From assembly GCA_016715625.1 (NCBI GenBank), contig JADJZU010000002.1, forward strand, positions 62,001-126,000: DNA of 64,000 bases. Direction: 5' to 3'. Below are positions 16,244 to 24,104 of this stretch, piece by piece (within the stretch, counting starts at the first letter, position 1; every line of letters begins with the position of its first letter). Source of the stretch: Bacteroidota bacterium. Its GTDB lineage: Bacteria; Bacteroidota; Bacteroidia; Chitinophagales; LD1. Both the position numbers and the translations under genes were made by a program. A model generated the notes under the pieces. That model was given only the letters and a program-made list of their open reading frames with translations. It did not search any database and was not told the DNA's origin.

Positions 16244-19021
16244 ATGAAAAACTATATCAAGTCTTTTTTAGTGTCGTTGGCCATAATAAATTCTAACTAT
16301 TTGTTTTCACAGTGGGTTTCATCACCACCTAATTTATATACCACTACTGATGCTGTAGGAATCGGGACAACAACCCCAAGCGTTCAACTTCACATAGATA
16401 ATTCATCAGCGGCAAATACATTCCTAAGGGTATCTAACGCTGCTGGAAGCGGCAATGGGATAAAGGTTGGTGTTGATGGTTCTGGCAACAATCGTATTGA
16501 GGCACTCTCAGGGCCATTGCTTTTATTCAATGGAACAACCGAGAGAGTGAGAATGACTAGTTCCGGTATTGGCATTGGTCAATCAGGAACTTTTAACCCT
16601 CAATCTTCTTTACACTTACATGCGGATGTAAACTCAAATTATTTACAAGTAGCTACAATAAATTGTGGCACTGCCGGCACCGATGGTTTTAAGGTAGGGG
16701 TAAATGATGCAGCGATTTATGGCAACATACCAGTGGCTGAGCTACGCCAACAAGAGGACGCTCACATGGTGTTTCTAACTAATAATATTGAACGTGCAAG
16801 AATACAGAGCAATGGAGAACTTGCTTTGCGAGTAGTGAATAGTGGCAATACTGTGAATAAATTATTGGTATGGGATGATTCAAATGGGGAATTGGTGAAG
16901 TATCGCGATGTAAATACGCTACCCTTTGTGAGTGCATGTAGTTCGGGAACCAATAACTATATCACCAAATGGTGCAGCAGCATCAATCAAATTCAAAACA
17001 GTATTATTTACGACAACAGCACCCGTGCCGGAATAGGTACTACTAACCCATTAGCGCTTTTTGACATCATCAATACTAACTCGTTTGCCGGTGTGCGCTC
17101 GCGCACCACTTCTACCGCTCAAATTGGCAGCTATGGTGTTTGGGGGCAATCAACATCAACTTCCTCCATCTTTAACATCGGAACTTATGGCGCGGCATTA
17201 AATACTTCAGCTAACATCATAAACAATGGTGTTTGGGGCGTAGCCTCAGGGAATGATAACCTATTAAACATTGGCGGTATTTTTATAACAGAGCCGGAGT
17301 GTGTATCTGACCAAATACGCTCTCGGTTAAACATAGGCGTTTATGCCAGAGGAACAGGATGGGAATATGCCAACGATTTATGTGCACCCGGAATAGCGGG
17401 CTACTTTAATGGTGACGTAATTGTTACGGGAACTCTTTCTGGTTCCGATGAAAGATTAAAGGACAGCATCGTTGAATATAGAGCAGCTTTAAACACGATA
17501 AACAGACTATTACCCAAGCGATATGTGTTTAAAGGTTCTGCATTTCCGTCTATGCAATTACCCGTTGGCGGTCAAATTGGGTTTATTGCTCAGCAGGTAG
17601 ATAGTGTTTTGCCGCATCTCATTACCAATGTCATTCAACCACCGGTTTATGATTCAAGCGGCACTCTAATTTATGACACTATACATTACAAGGCTATGAA
17701 TTACACCGGTCTCATCCCCATTGCCATTGCGGGCATACAAGAGCAGCAAGAGCAGATAGACAGCCTGTTTGACCACTATGTAAAAGCCGAAAGCCAACCC
17801 ACCGACAGCAACTACCTGCCCAAGTGGAGCAGCACCAACCGCAGCCTCACCAACAGCCTTATCTATGACGATGGGCAGCATGTGGGTATCCCCACCACCC
17901 ACCCCGATAGCAAACTATATGTAGAAAACATAGATACTAGCCAAAAAGTGATAGGCATTTTTGGAAGCGCTAAAGGCGGTGAAGAAAGAAATGCCGGAGT
18001 TGAAGGCCGAGCCTCCGGTTACACATCCGATGGTTTTAATGTAGGCGTATCGGGCGAAGCCGATAGCTCCGATATGGCGAATGCGGGTGTAATTGGCTAC
18101 GTAAACTATGAGGCCGAAACCCCGATAAATGTAGGTATAGTTGGCATGGCCGGAAGTAGCGAAAACCAAAACATAGGCGGCTATTTTGAAGTAGACAATA
18201 AAAAAACCGACTATGGCATATACGCTGTAAATTCAGGGGGCGGATTGGCAGGCTATTTTGATGGCGATGTGGAGGTAACAGGCTCCATATACAGCAGCAG
18301 CGATGCCGCCCTGAAGCAAAATGTACAAAACATAGCGGCTACTGATGCACTCGCCAAGTTGTTGCAGCTTCAGCCCAGGTCTTACGAGTTTTCAGATTCC
18401 AATGCAGTAGAAATTAACCTTCCGCAAGGCAGGCAATATGGATTTCTGGCGCAGGAAGTGGAGCAGATATTGCCGGGTCTGGTAACAGAGGTAACACACC
18501 CGCAGCGGTTAGATAATACCGGCCACCCCGTAGGTGCAAAAATGGATTACAAAGCCATTAACTACACAGGCCTTATTCCGCTGCTTGTGAGCGCAGTCAA
18601 AGAGCAGCAAACCAAAATTGACTCGCTGCAACAAGTGATAGATACCCGCCTGAGTGCCATAGAACAAAGGCTCAACAACTGCTGCGAGCGTGGTGCCTTG
18701 CCATCCGATGCATCGTTTAAAACCGAAGGCACCGCCACCGTGGTGGAACTGAGCAATCCGCAGGCGGTGGTGCTGGAGCAAAATGTGCCCAACCCCTTTG
18801 CCGAGCAAACCACTATCAACTACTACCTGCCCGAAGGCAGCGGTGCTGCACAGGTGGTGTTCTTCGATATGCTGGGCCGTACTATAAAAACGGTTGATGC
18901 CAAAAGCGGCTACGGTTCACTTACTGTGTTTGCCTCCAACCTGAGCACCGGACAATACAGCTACAGCCTGCTCATCAACGGCCAACCCTACCAAACCCGT
19001 CAAATGATTAAAACGAAGTAG
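16244..19021 (+). CDS. tail-fibre-like T9SS surface protein with two peptidase S74 chaperone domains
   Basis: This large secreted protein of 925 residues has a signal peptide (cleavage near LFS-QW), a GIGTTTP-type repetitive stalk and two similar units. Each unit opens with a NY.[TP]KW...S..NS.IYD...GI.TT.P motif and ends in an S74 intramolecular chaperone domain: SDERLKD to ..AMNYTGLIPIAIAGIQEQQ (about residues 401-505), and SDAALKQN to ..AINYTGLIPLLVSAVKEQQ (about 686-800). The Ser of the SD..LK motif is the self-cleavage residue in phage relatives. A T9SS type A domain (QNVPNPFAEQTTIN...LSTGQYSYSLLI) ends the protein. The ATG at 16244 is preferred, because an in-frame start at 16085 would overlap the upstream gene by 149 nt. 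Base use changes from AT-rich to GC-richer from about 17740, suggesting mosaic origin. Trimeric adhesin-like fibres are a plausible role. Confidence 0.85.
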   Translation: MKNYIKSFLVSLAIINSNYLFSQWVSSPPNLYTTTDAVGIGTTTPSVQLHIDNSSAANTFLRVSNAAGSGNGIKVGVDGSGNNRIEALSGPLLLFNGTTERVRMTSSGIGIGQSGTFNPQSSLHLHADVNSNYLQVATINCGTAGTDGFKVGVNDAAIYGNIPVAELRQQEDAHMVFLTNNIERARIQSNGELALRVVNSGNTVNKLLVWDDSNGELVKYRDVNTLPFVSACSSGTNNYITKWCSSINQIQNSIIYDNSTRAGIGTTNPLALFDIINTNSFAGVRSRTTSTAQIGSYGVWGQSTSTSSIFNIGTYGAALNTSANIINNGVWGVASGNDNLLNIGGIFITEPECVSDQIRSRLNIGVYARGTGWEYANDLCAPGIAGYFNGDVIVTGTLSGSDERLKDSIVEYRAALNTINRLLPKRYVFKGSAFPSMQLPVGGQIGFIAQQVDSVLPHLITNVIQPPVYDSSGTLIYDTIHYKAMNYTGLIPIAIAGIQEQQEQIDSLFDHYVKAESQPTDSNYLPKWSSTNRSLTNSLIYDDGQHVGIPTTHPDSKLYVENIDTSQKVIGIFGSAKGGEERNAGVEGRASGYTSDGFNVGVSGEADSSDMANAGVIGYVNYEAETPINVGIVGMAGSSENQNIGGYFEVDNKKTDYGIYAVNSGGGLAGYFDGDVEVTGSIYSSSDAALKQNVQNIAATDALAKLLQLQPRSYEFSDSNAVEINLPQGRQYGFLAQEVEQILPGLVTEVTHPQRLDNTGHPVGAKMDYKAINYTGLIPLLVSAVKEQQTKIDSLQQVIDTRLSAIEQRLNNCCERGALPSDASFKTEGTATVVELSNPQAVVLEQNVPNPFAEQTTINYYLPEGSGAAQVVFFDMLGRTIKTVDAKSGYGSLTVFASNLSTGQYSYSLLINGQPYQTRQMIKTK

Positions 19022-19043
19022 CGATTTGCCTCACCCAATCCCC

Positions 19044-19083
19044 AAAAAGCAAGAGCCGCTCTGTGAGCGGCTCTTGCTTTTTT
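19044..19083 (+). terminator. strong Rho-independent terminator after the S74 gene
   Basis: A perfect 18-bp stem with core GCAAGAGCCGCTC paired to GAGCGGCTCTTGC (19044-19061 with 19065-19082) has a 3-nt loop. The A-run on the left and T-run on the right could make it work in both directions. Confidence 0.92.
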
Positions 19084-19117
19084 AAGTCCCTCCTTCGGAG
19101 GGACTTAGGGAGGTTCC
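19084..19117 (+). repeat. 34-bp hairpin repeat, right copy
   Basis: Same sequence and orientation as 13261-13294 with one T-to-C difference. It is followed by a partial further copy (TTCCGAGGGATTTAG) and by TATGGATTCAG, which stands just before the left copy. Together the two copies bracket the 5.8-kb surface-protein locus. Confidence 0.85.
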
Positions 19118-19154
19118 TTCCGAGGGATTTAGTATGGATTCAGGGGGTGCTTTT

Positions 19155-20075
19155 CTAGCTGGTCGCCTCCATCACCACCTTCCGGTTTATCTCCTTACCG
19201 GCACTCACCTTCACACCCGTTTCCACCACCGTGCCATATCCCGTCTTCTCCCATCTCAAATCAAAGGTCCCCATCGGCAGTTTACTCACACCATACTTCC
19301 CTTTATTATCCGTCAGGGTCTCCGCCACCACCTGGCTCGTGGCGGGGTCAGTCACCACAAACCGCACCTGCTTCAATGGCACATCCTCACTATCCAGCAC
19401 CGTTCCCCGAATCTTGGCAAAAGTAGACCCCAGGTTAATCACCTCGCGGCTCTGCTTATATCCGCTCACAAAATCAGCATTGCTCACCTTCAGGGTGTTG
19501 GCCATTTTATCCAGCTGCCCCACTAGTAAATCATCCACTATCTCCTTCACCAGCTCACTCACCTTCTTCTTGGCTTGGCTTTTGGTCACTATCGCTTGCC
19601 GCGGGTTCTGCGAAGCCGTACGATACAATCCAATCGCAGACTGCAAATCCGCCACATCAGGCGCGCTCAGCCCATACCCCATCACATCGGCCAGGTGCGC
19701 ACTCGTAGCATCATGTATCGCCTCACACACATCATCCACCTCCTCCTTCTTCAGGTTCTTCAACTTTCGCTCACTTACATTCACCAGCGCAGCCAGCGTA
19801 TGATTATCCGTGGCGTTGGCAAAAGCCAAAGTCGCATTCGCACACTTCAGTGCCATATCACACATCGCCTTTCGCAGCGCATTCGTATCCAGCGTCACGC
19901 CCGTAGTAGTCCCGTCCGCAATCTGTCCATACGAATTCACCAGCACCATCTTGGCCTTCACGGCCGCCAGCACAGTGCCAAAGAGCATAATCGCAGCTGT
20001 AGCCGCAGTGTTTGCATCACAATAAGTGATCACCGCGTTAATCATATTTACGCGGTTAGAAACATCCTTTTTCAT
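19155..20075 (-). CDS. unknown helical protein with C-terminal carboxypeptidase-regulatory-like domain
   Basis: This 306-residue protein is the only minus-strand gene in a run of plus-strand genes. Residues 1 to about 215 are predicted helical and rich in Ala (INAVITYCDANTAATAAIMLFGTVLAAVKAKM, LRKAMCDMALKCANATLAFANATD, KAKKKVSELVKEIVDDLLVGQLDKMANTLKV), with no domain I recognise. The last ~85 residues are a clear CarboxypepD_reg beta-sandwich (IRGTVLDSEDVPLKQVRFVVTD, TDNKGKYGVSKLPMGTFDLRWEKTGYGTVVETGVKV). That fold usually sits in exported proteins, yet no Sec signal peptide is visible at the N-terminus. Several long plus-strand frames overlap it but have no recognisable content. Its upstream region is the AC-rich intergenic region with the 21-22-bp array. 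The function is unknown. Confidence 0.75.
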   Translation of the reverse strand: MKKDVSNRVNMINAVITYCDANTAATAAIMLFGTVLAAVKAKMVLVNSYGQIADGTTTGVTLDTNALRKAMCDMALKCANATLAFANATDNHTLAALVNVSERKLKNLKKEEVDDVCEAIHDATSAHLADVMGYGLSAPDVADLQSAIGLYRTASQNPRQAIVTKSQAKKKVSELVKEIVDDLLVGQLDKMANTLKVSNADFVSGYKQSREVINLGSTFAKIRGTVLDSEDVPLKQVRFVVTDPATSQVVAETLTDNKGKYGVSKLPMGTFDLRWEKTGYGTVVETGVKVSAGKEINRKVVMEATS

Positions 20076-20100
20076 GTTGTTTGATTTTTAATTTTCTACC

Positions 20101-20132
20101 CAAACAATACGCCTGAGCAGTTTTTACCCAAA
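20101..20132 (-). promoter_or_regulatory. candidate promoter of the gene at 19155
   Basis: Read on the minus strand, TTTG (20129-20132) is followed after 20 nt by ATTGTTTG (20101-20108), near the Bacteroidota TTTG-N19-TAnnTTTG pattern. Both elements lie in two direct copies of GTTTGGGTA spaced 29 bp apart, so they could instead be a repeated regulator site. The ATG lies about 25 nt downstream. Confidence 0.35.
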
Positions 20133-20225
20133 CGACCTGTCACCTCAAAAAATTATATCAAACCCTGTTAAAATCTACCAAACACACACATAACTCATTG
20201 AAAATACACGAGAAAAATTTTGATT

Positions 20226-20569
20226 GTTAAAATAGGGGGGGGCTGCGAAATCGATGCAGCGGAGTGAGAAATCGCACATCCGGTACCGCGAAACCACACC
20301 GGGGGTAGCGCGTAATCAACCCTAGCCACCCGGTAAAGCGCTCAAGGGCTTTGAGAAATGATACAAGTAGGGCAGTGAAATCAATCACCCCTCCTGAGAA
20401 ATAAACCATGACACACCGCCAAATCGCCCACAGGCAGGGAGAAACGATACAAACTATCCTGAGAAATTACACTTACCCTGCCGCAAAATAACTCACCACG
20501 TAGAGAAAACTACACAGCGAGAACTAAAAATCCATCACCTCCCATCATAAACCCTCATATGCTGAGGCT
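20226..20569 (+). repeat. array of ~15 degenerate GAAATC motifs with 21-22-bp period
   Basis: A short motif close to [GA/GC]GAAATC recurs at 20247, 20268, 20290, 20312, 20333, 20355, 20377, 20398, 20420, 20441, 20463, 20484, 20505, 20527 and 20548, with a weaker copy at 20226. Every step is 21 or 22 bp (mean 21.5). Only about six positions are conserved, with a preference for GA or GC just before the motif and for C four positions after it. The DNA between motifs varies, though two units share GATACAA. The spacing is close to two helical turns. No known element of this form comes to mind. Confidence 0.85.
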
Positions 20570-20682
20570 ACCGATAAGGCCAAAAAACACATCACCCTTT
20601 TAAGCTGTGGATTACTTCTGCGAAATTTTCACAAAATATGTCCACTTTTGAAATGGTTTAGTCTTTCACCTAAAAATTCAAA

Positions 20683-21894
20683 ATGGGATTATTCGACAAG
20701 TGTTACAACTACAACATAGCCGACCACACCAAAGAGAAAGGCATCTACCCCTACTTTCGGCCTATTCAGGAGAGCGAAGGACCGGTGGTAATGATGGAAG
20801 GCAAAAAGGTGGTAATGGCCGGCAGCAACAACTATCTGGGCTTAACCACACATCCCAGGGTAAAAGCTGCGGCCATAGCCGCTTTAGAAAAATACGGTAG
20901 CAGTTGCAGTGGCTCTCGTTTTCTTACCGGTACCATCGACCTCCACATCGAACTGGAGGCCAAAATTGCAAATTTTATGGGTGCCGAATCGGCCCTGCTG
21001 TTTTCCACCGGGTTTCAGGCCGGTCAGGGAGTCATTTTCCCTTTGGTCAGCAAAGGCGACTATATCCTCAGCGACAAAGACAACCACGCCAGCATTGTAG
21101 CCGGCAATATGCTCTGTTCGGCCATCAATGCCCATGTCATACGCTACAAGCACAACGACATGGACGATCTCGAGAAACGCTTGGAAAAAATACCGGCCGG
21201 GGCCAATAAGATGATTGTAACCGATGGGGTGTTTAGTGCCCACGGCCTGGTAGGCGACATTTCGGGAATTACCGCCCTTGCCAAAAAATATGATGCCAAG
21301 GTCTTGGTGGATGATGCGCACGGGTTTGGCGTATTGGGGCCGGCCGGCAAGGGCACCGTACACCACTTCGGGGCCGAAAAGGAGGTGGATTTAATCGTGT
21401 GCACGTTCAGCAAAACGCTCGCCTCATTAGGCGGGTTTGTAGTAGGAGAGGAGCGGGTCATTAATTATCTGCGGCATAAATCACCGGCACTCATATTTTC
21501 TGCATCTCCCACACCGGCAGCGGTGGCTGCCGCTAGTGCTGCGCTGGATATCCTGATAGAACAACCGGAGTTAGCCACCAAAGTCCGCAGCAATGCAGAT
21601 CGGGTTCGTAAGGGACTCAGAGAAGGTGGTTTTCATGTCATAGACGGTGAATCGGCCATTGTTCCCGTCATTATTGGAGACGATGAAAAAACATTTACCA
21701 TCTGGAAAATGCTCTATGATGAAGGGGTCTTTGTAAATGCATTTATATCCCCGGCCACTCCACCCGGCATGCAGATGCTGCGGACCAGCTACATGGCATC
21801 CCACGAGGACAAGCATCTCGATTTTATCGTAGATAAGTTCCTTAAAATTGGCAGGCAGCTGGATTTGCTACATCGCGACCCCGTGAAGCATTGA
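20683..21894 (+). CDS. spt: serine palmitoyltransferase (alpha-oxoamine synthase family)
   Basis: This PLP enzyme probably condenses L-serine with an acyl-CoA to give 3-ketosphinganine, the first step of sphingolipid synthesis. It has 403 residues. The opening GIYPYFRPIQ is characteristic of bacterial SPT rather than glycine C-acetyltransferase or BioF. Other motifs are GSNNYLGLTTHP, SCSGSRFLTGTIDLHIELE, DKDNHASIV, the VDDAHGFGVLG Asp/His site and the PLP Lys at about residue 244 in TFSKTLASLGGF. It stands as the first gene after the periodic array. An unknown gene starts 38 nt later and may belong to the same pathway. Glycine C-acetyltransferase is the main alternative and I consider it less likely. 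Confidence 0.87.
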   Translation: MGLFDKCYNYNIADHTKEKGIYPYFRPIQESEGPVVMMEGKKVVMAGSNNYLGLTTHPRVKAAAIAALEKYGSSCSGSRFLTGTIDLHIELEAKIANFMGAESALLFSTGFQAGQGVIFPLVSKGDYILSDKDNHASIVAGNMLCSAINAHVIRYKHNDMDDLEKRLEKIPAGANKMIVTDGVFSAHGLVGDISGITALAKKYDAKVLVDDAHGFGVLGPAGKGTVHHFGAEKEVDLIVCTFSKTLASLGGFVVGEERVINYLRHKSPALIFSASPTPAAVAAASAALDILIEQPELATKVRSNADRVRKGLREGGFHVIDGESAIVPVIIGDDEKTFTIWKMLYDEGVFVNAFISPATPPGMQMLRTSYMASHEDKHLDFIVDKFLKIGRQLDLLHRDPVKH

Positions 21895-21932
21895 ATTTAA
21901 TCTCATTACAATTCATTTAAACTGTTTAAAGC

Positions 21933-23231
21933 ATGAGTAAGCAAAGGCATTATTACAACATCACAAAACGAAACGCAGCCGGTGAATTGGAATACACCAA
22001 ACGTCTGCTGGAATGTGACGATAAATTTGAGCAGGATTTAGTCATGCTCGCTTTTCCCATTGGCATGATGAAGGATATTAGTTCTGTCCTCAAGAATTTT
22101 AAACTACGTGACGATGCCAAATTCTTTTACAGCGAATGTCGCGAAGTAGTCAGCGTGCCTGAGAAACACGTAAACGAGAAAGGGGAAGGCAAACTCACTT
22201 TTATGAGTTATTTCCACACCTTTCCCGACTCTGTATCTCATTTTTTTGATGATGCTATAGTAGTGGTGGTGCTGCATCCGCATGGCAAGTTTAACGAGCA
22301 GGGCCTGCAGGACTACAATATGATTGGCTACATACATGCCAATATCATCCACTTTAAAGATGCCGATGGACAAGTAAGAGAGGGGTATTATTACAATGTT
22401 CTGCGGATGAGCGAAGCCACAGTCGATGGCGAGGCCATTTACAGGCGCAAGCGAATATTTACCACGGTTTTCAGCGTTCTGCTTGATCTTACCATAATCA
22501 ACGATATCCATTTTGTATACGCCAACATGGGAAGAGAAAATCAGGGAATCCTGGATGCATTAAAAATGAACAGCGAACGCACCGGTAAGCTATACGAAAC
22601 TTACCCAATGCGGAATAACACACACATTAATCTGATAGTAGGAAGCAGAAGTTCTGCCGCCAAGCTCGTGGATATTTCTAACGATACTGCCCGGCTGAAA
22701 GAGTATTACCAAAAAATACTTGCACTGCGAGAGAATTACGTTTTTAACCAACTGCATAGCGAAGAAAAGTTCTTCAATATGGTGAAGCGGATTTTGTCTT
22801 CATCCAAAACCAGCAAAATCTTTATGCTTCCGGATGCGAACGGAAACATGGCTGCTGCCGGTTTTTTCATCAATTGGGCCGACTACCTGCACCTAAAGCT
22901 TCAAAACCCGAAAGGATTCTTTAAAGTAATTGACTCCCTCCGAATCACGGATAATATTTTATACATCACTTTATTAGTGGGTGATACTAAATCAGTAAAA
23001 TCATTGATTAAGGGTGGGGCACATTATTTTAGAAAAAATCATGGCAACCAGGTAACCATCTTAAATGCGCACGAGGGAGATCCTTACTTCGATATCAAGA
23101 AGAGTGTTATTTACGACCCCTTTGTATACTTCACTATTTACGACCAGCCTGCTATGCTGGAGCGCATGAAAGAAAAAAGTAAGGACGAAAAAGGAAATGT
23201 CCGGATATTTATAGATACCCCAATGCTGTAA
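21933..23231 (+). CDS. unknown protein linked to the sphingolipid gene, possibly acyltransferase-like
   Basis: I do not recognise this 432-residue cytoplasmic protein with confidence. The alternating alpha/beta layout around residues 60-260 (FFYSECREVVSVPEK, AIVVVVLHPHGKF, FTTVFSVLLDLTIINDIHFVYANMGRENQGILDALKMNSERTGKLYETYPM, HINLIVGSRSS) is reminiscent of GNAT-type N-acyltransferases. The repeated strands in the C-terminal half (FFINWADYLHL, LRITDNILYITLLVGDT) could form a second such domain. It begins 38 nt after the serine palmitoyltransferase gene. An N-acylation (ceramide-forming) or related lipid role is therefore an attractive guess, but it is only inference. It ends 6 nt before a convergent gene. 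Confidence 0.6.
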   Translation: MSKQRHYYNITKRNAAGELEYTKRLLECDDKFEQDLVMLAFPIGMMKDISSVLKNFKLRDDAKFFYSECREVVSVPEKHVNEKGEGKLTFMSYFHTFPDSVSHFFDDAIVVVVLHPHGKFNEQGLQDYNMIGYIHANIIHFKDADGQVREGYYYNVLRMSEATVDGEAIYRRKRIFTTVFSVLLDLTIINDIHFVYANMGRENQGILDALKMNSERTGKLYETYPMRNNTHINLIVGSRSSAAKLVDISNDTARLKEYYQKILALRENYVFNQLHSEEKFFNMVKRILSSSKTSKIFMLPDANGNMAAAGFFINWADYLHLKLQNPKGFFKVIDSLRITDNILYITLLVGDTKSVKSLIKGGAHYFRKNHGNQVTILNAHEGDPYFDIKKSVIYDPFVYFTIYDQPAMLERMKEKSKDEKGNVRIFIDTPML

Positions 23232-23237
23232 ACGATA

Positions 23238-24019
23238 CTAGTTGCCGTTAAACTGAGGCTTCCTTTTTTCCAAAAAAGCAGAAGTGCCTTCTGTGAAATC
23301 TTTGGTGCCTACACACTTTCCAAACAATTCAATTTCTGTATCGAATCCATCTATGCCATCTTTAAAGTGGGCATAGACGCTTTGTATTACTTGCTCAATA
23401 GCATAAGGAGCCATGGAGGTGATTTTTTCACCAGCGAGCGACATGTTTCAATCAACTCCACCGTTTGTACCACATCATTCACAAGCCCTAGCTTTTCCGC
23501 ACAAGAGGCATCAATAGTATCGGCTGTCATCAAAAGTTCCAGCGCTTTTCCTTTGCCTATCAATTGTGTTAATCTTTGCGTGCCCCCATATCCGGGAATG
23601 ATGCCCAGCTTTACTTCAGGCTGTCCGAACTTTGCATTTTCACTGGCTATTCTCAAATGGCAGGCCATGGCTAGCTCGCATCCCCCACCAAGGGCAAAAC
23701 CATTTACCGCTGCAATAATAGGCTTAGGGCACATTTCAATTTTATCAAATACCTCATGGCCACGTTTGGCAAGTTTAATCCCTTGTTCTTCGGTCATGCC
23801 AATAAACTCTGATATATCGGCACCGGCCACAAAACTTTTAGATCCCTTACCGGTGATGATAACTCCCTTTACATCGTTGTTGGAATAGGCTACGTCAATG
23901 GCATCGCTCAGGTCGGTTATTACCTGTTGATTCAGGGCGTTTAACTTATCCTCGCGGTTAATGGTGATGGTTAGAATTCCCTCCTGTAGGTCGGTGATAA
24001 TGGACGCGTAGTCTTTCAT
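23238..24019 (-). pseudogene. enoyl-CoA hydratase/isomerase, frameshifted in an A-run
   Basis: The gene encodes a crotonase-family protein of about 260 residues for beta-oxidation or a related acyl-CoA step. The first part (24019 down to about 23429) has TINREDKLNALN, the oxyanion-hole motifs GSKSFVAGADISEF and NGFALGGGCELAMACH, and the KLGIIPGYGGTQRL loop. The normal C-terminus (ITSMAPYAIEQV...ELFGKCVGTKDFTEGTSAFLEKRKPQF) continues in another frame. The break falls at T6 on the plus strand (23423-23428, A6 in the coding sense), where adding one A restores VKKITSMAP. As written, the product would end after 210 residues with a wrong tail. Either an assembly homopolymer error or a real mutation is possible. 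A good promoter lies upstream. Confidence 0.85.
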
Positions 24020-24038
24020 CAGATTTTTTTTGCGCCCG

Positions 24039-24068
24039 CAAACCTATACGAAAATGCAACGCTTCAAA
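24039..24068 (-). promoter_or_regulatory. promoter of the enoyl-CoA hydratase gene
   Basis: On the minus strand TTTG (24065-24068) is followed after 18 nt by a perfect TAGGTTTG (24039-24046), matching the Bacteroidota sigma-70 pattern. The ATG is 19 nt downstream. Confidence 0.65.
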
Positions 24069-24104
24069 AAATGGAGTAAGTTTTTTTTGTGCTCAACTTA
24101 TTCC

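Larger units (their letters stand above)
20076..20682. other. 607-bp non-coding, AC-rich intergenic region
   Basis: No open frame of credible content is seen on either strand. The region separates two divergent genes and is markedly A/C-rich on the plus strand. It holds the candidate minus-strand promoter near 20101 and the 21-22-bp periodic array at 20226-20569. About 110 bp precede the plus-strand gene at 20683, where I see no clear -33/-7 pair. Confidence 0.8.

Noticed and set aside
19134..20084. Long plus-strand frames opposite the 19155 gene
   Set aside because: They have low-complexity shadow composition (many His, Arg and Ser) and no recognisable domain, while the minus strand has a clear carboxypeptidase-regulatory-like domain.
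20226..20569. Periodic array read as a CRISPR array or plasmid iterons
   Set aside because: CRISPR repeats are nearly identical and separated by unique spacers of about 30 bp. Here the conserved part is about 6 bp in a 21-22-bp unit and no cas genes are near. Iterons are also near-identical and lie beside a rep gene, which is absent.
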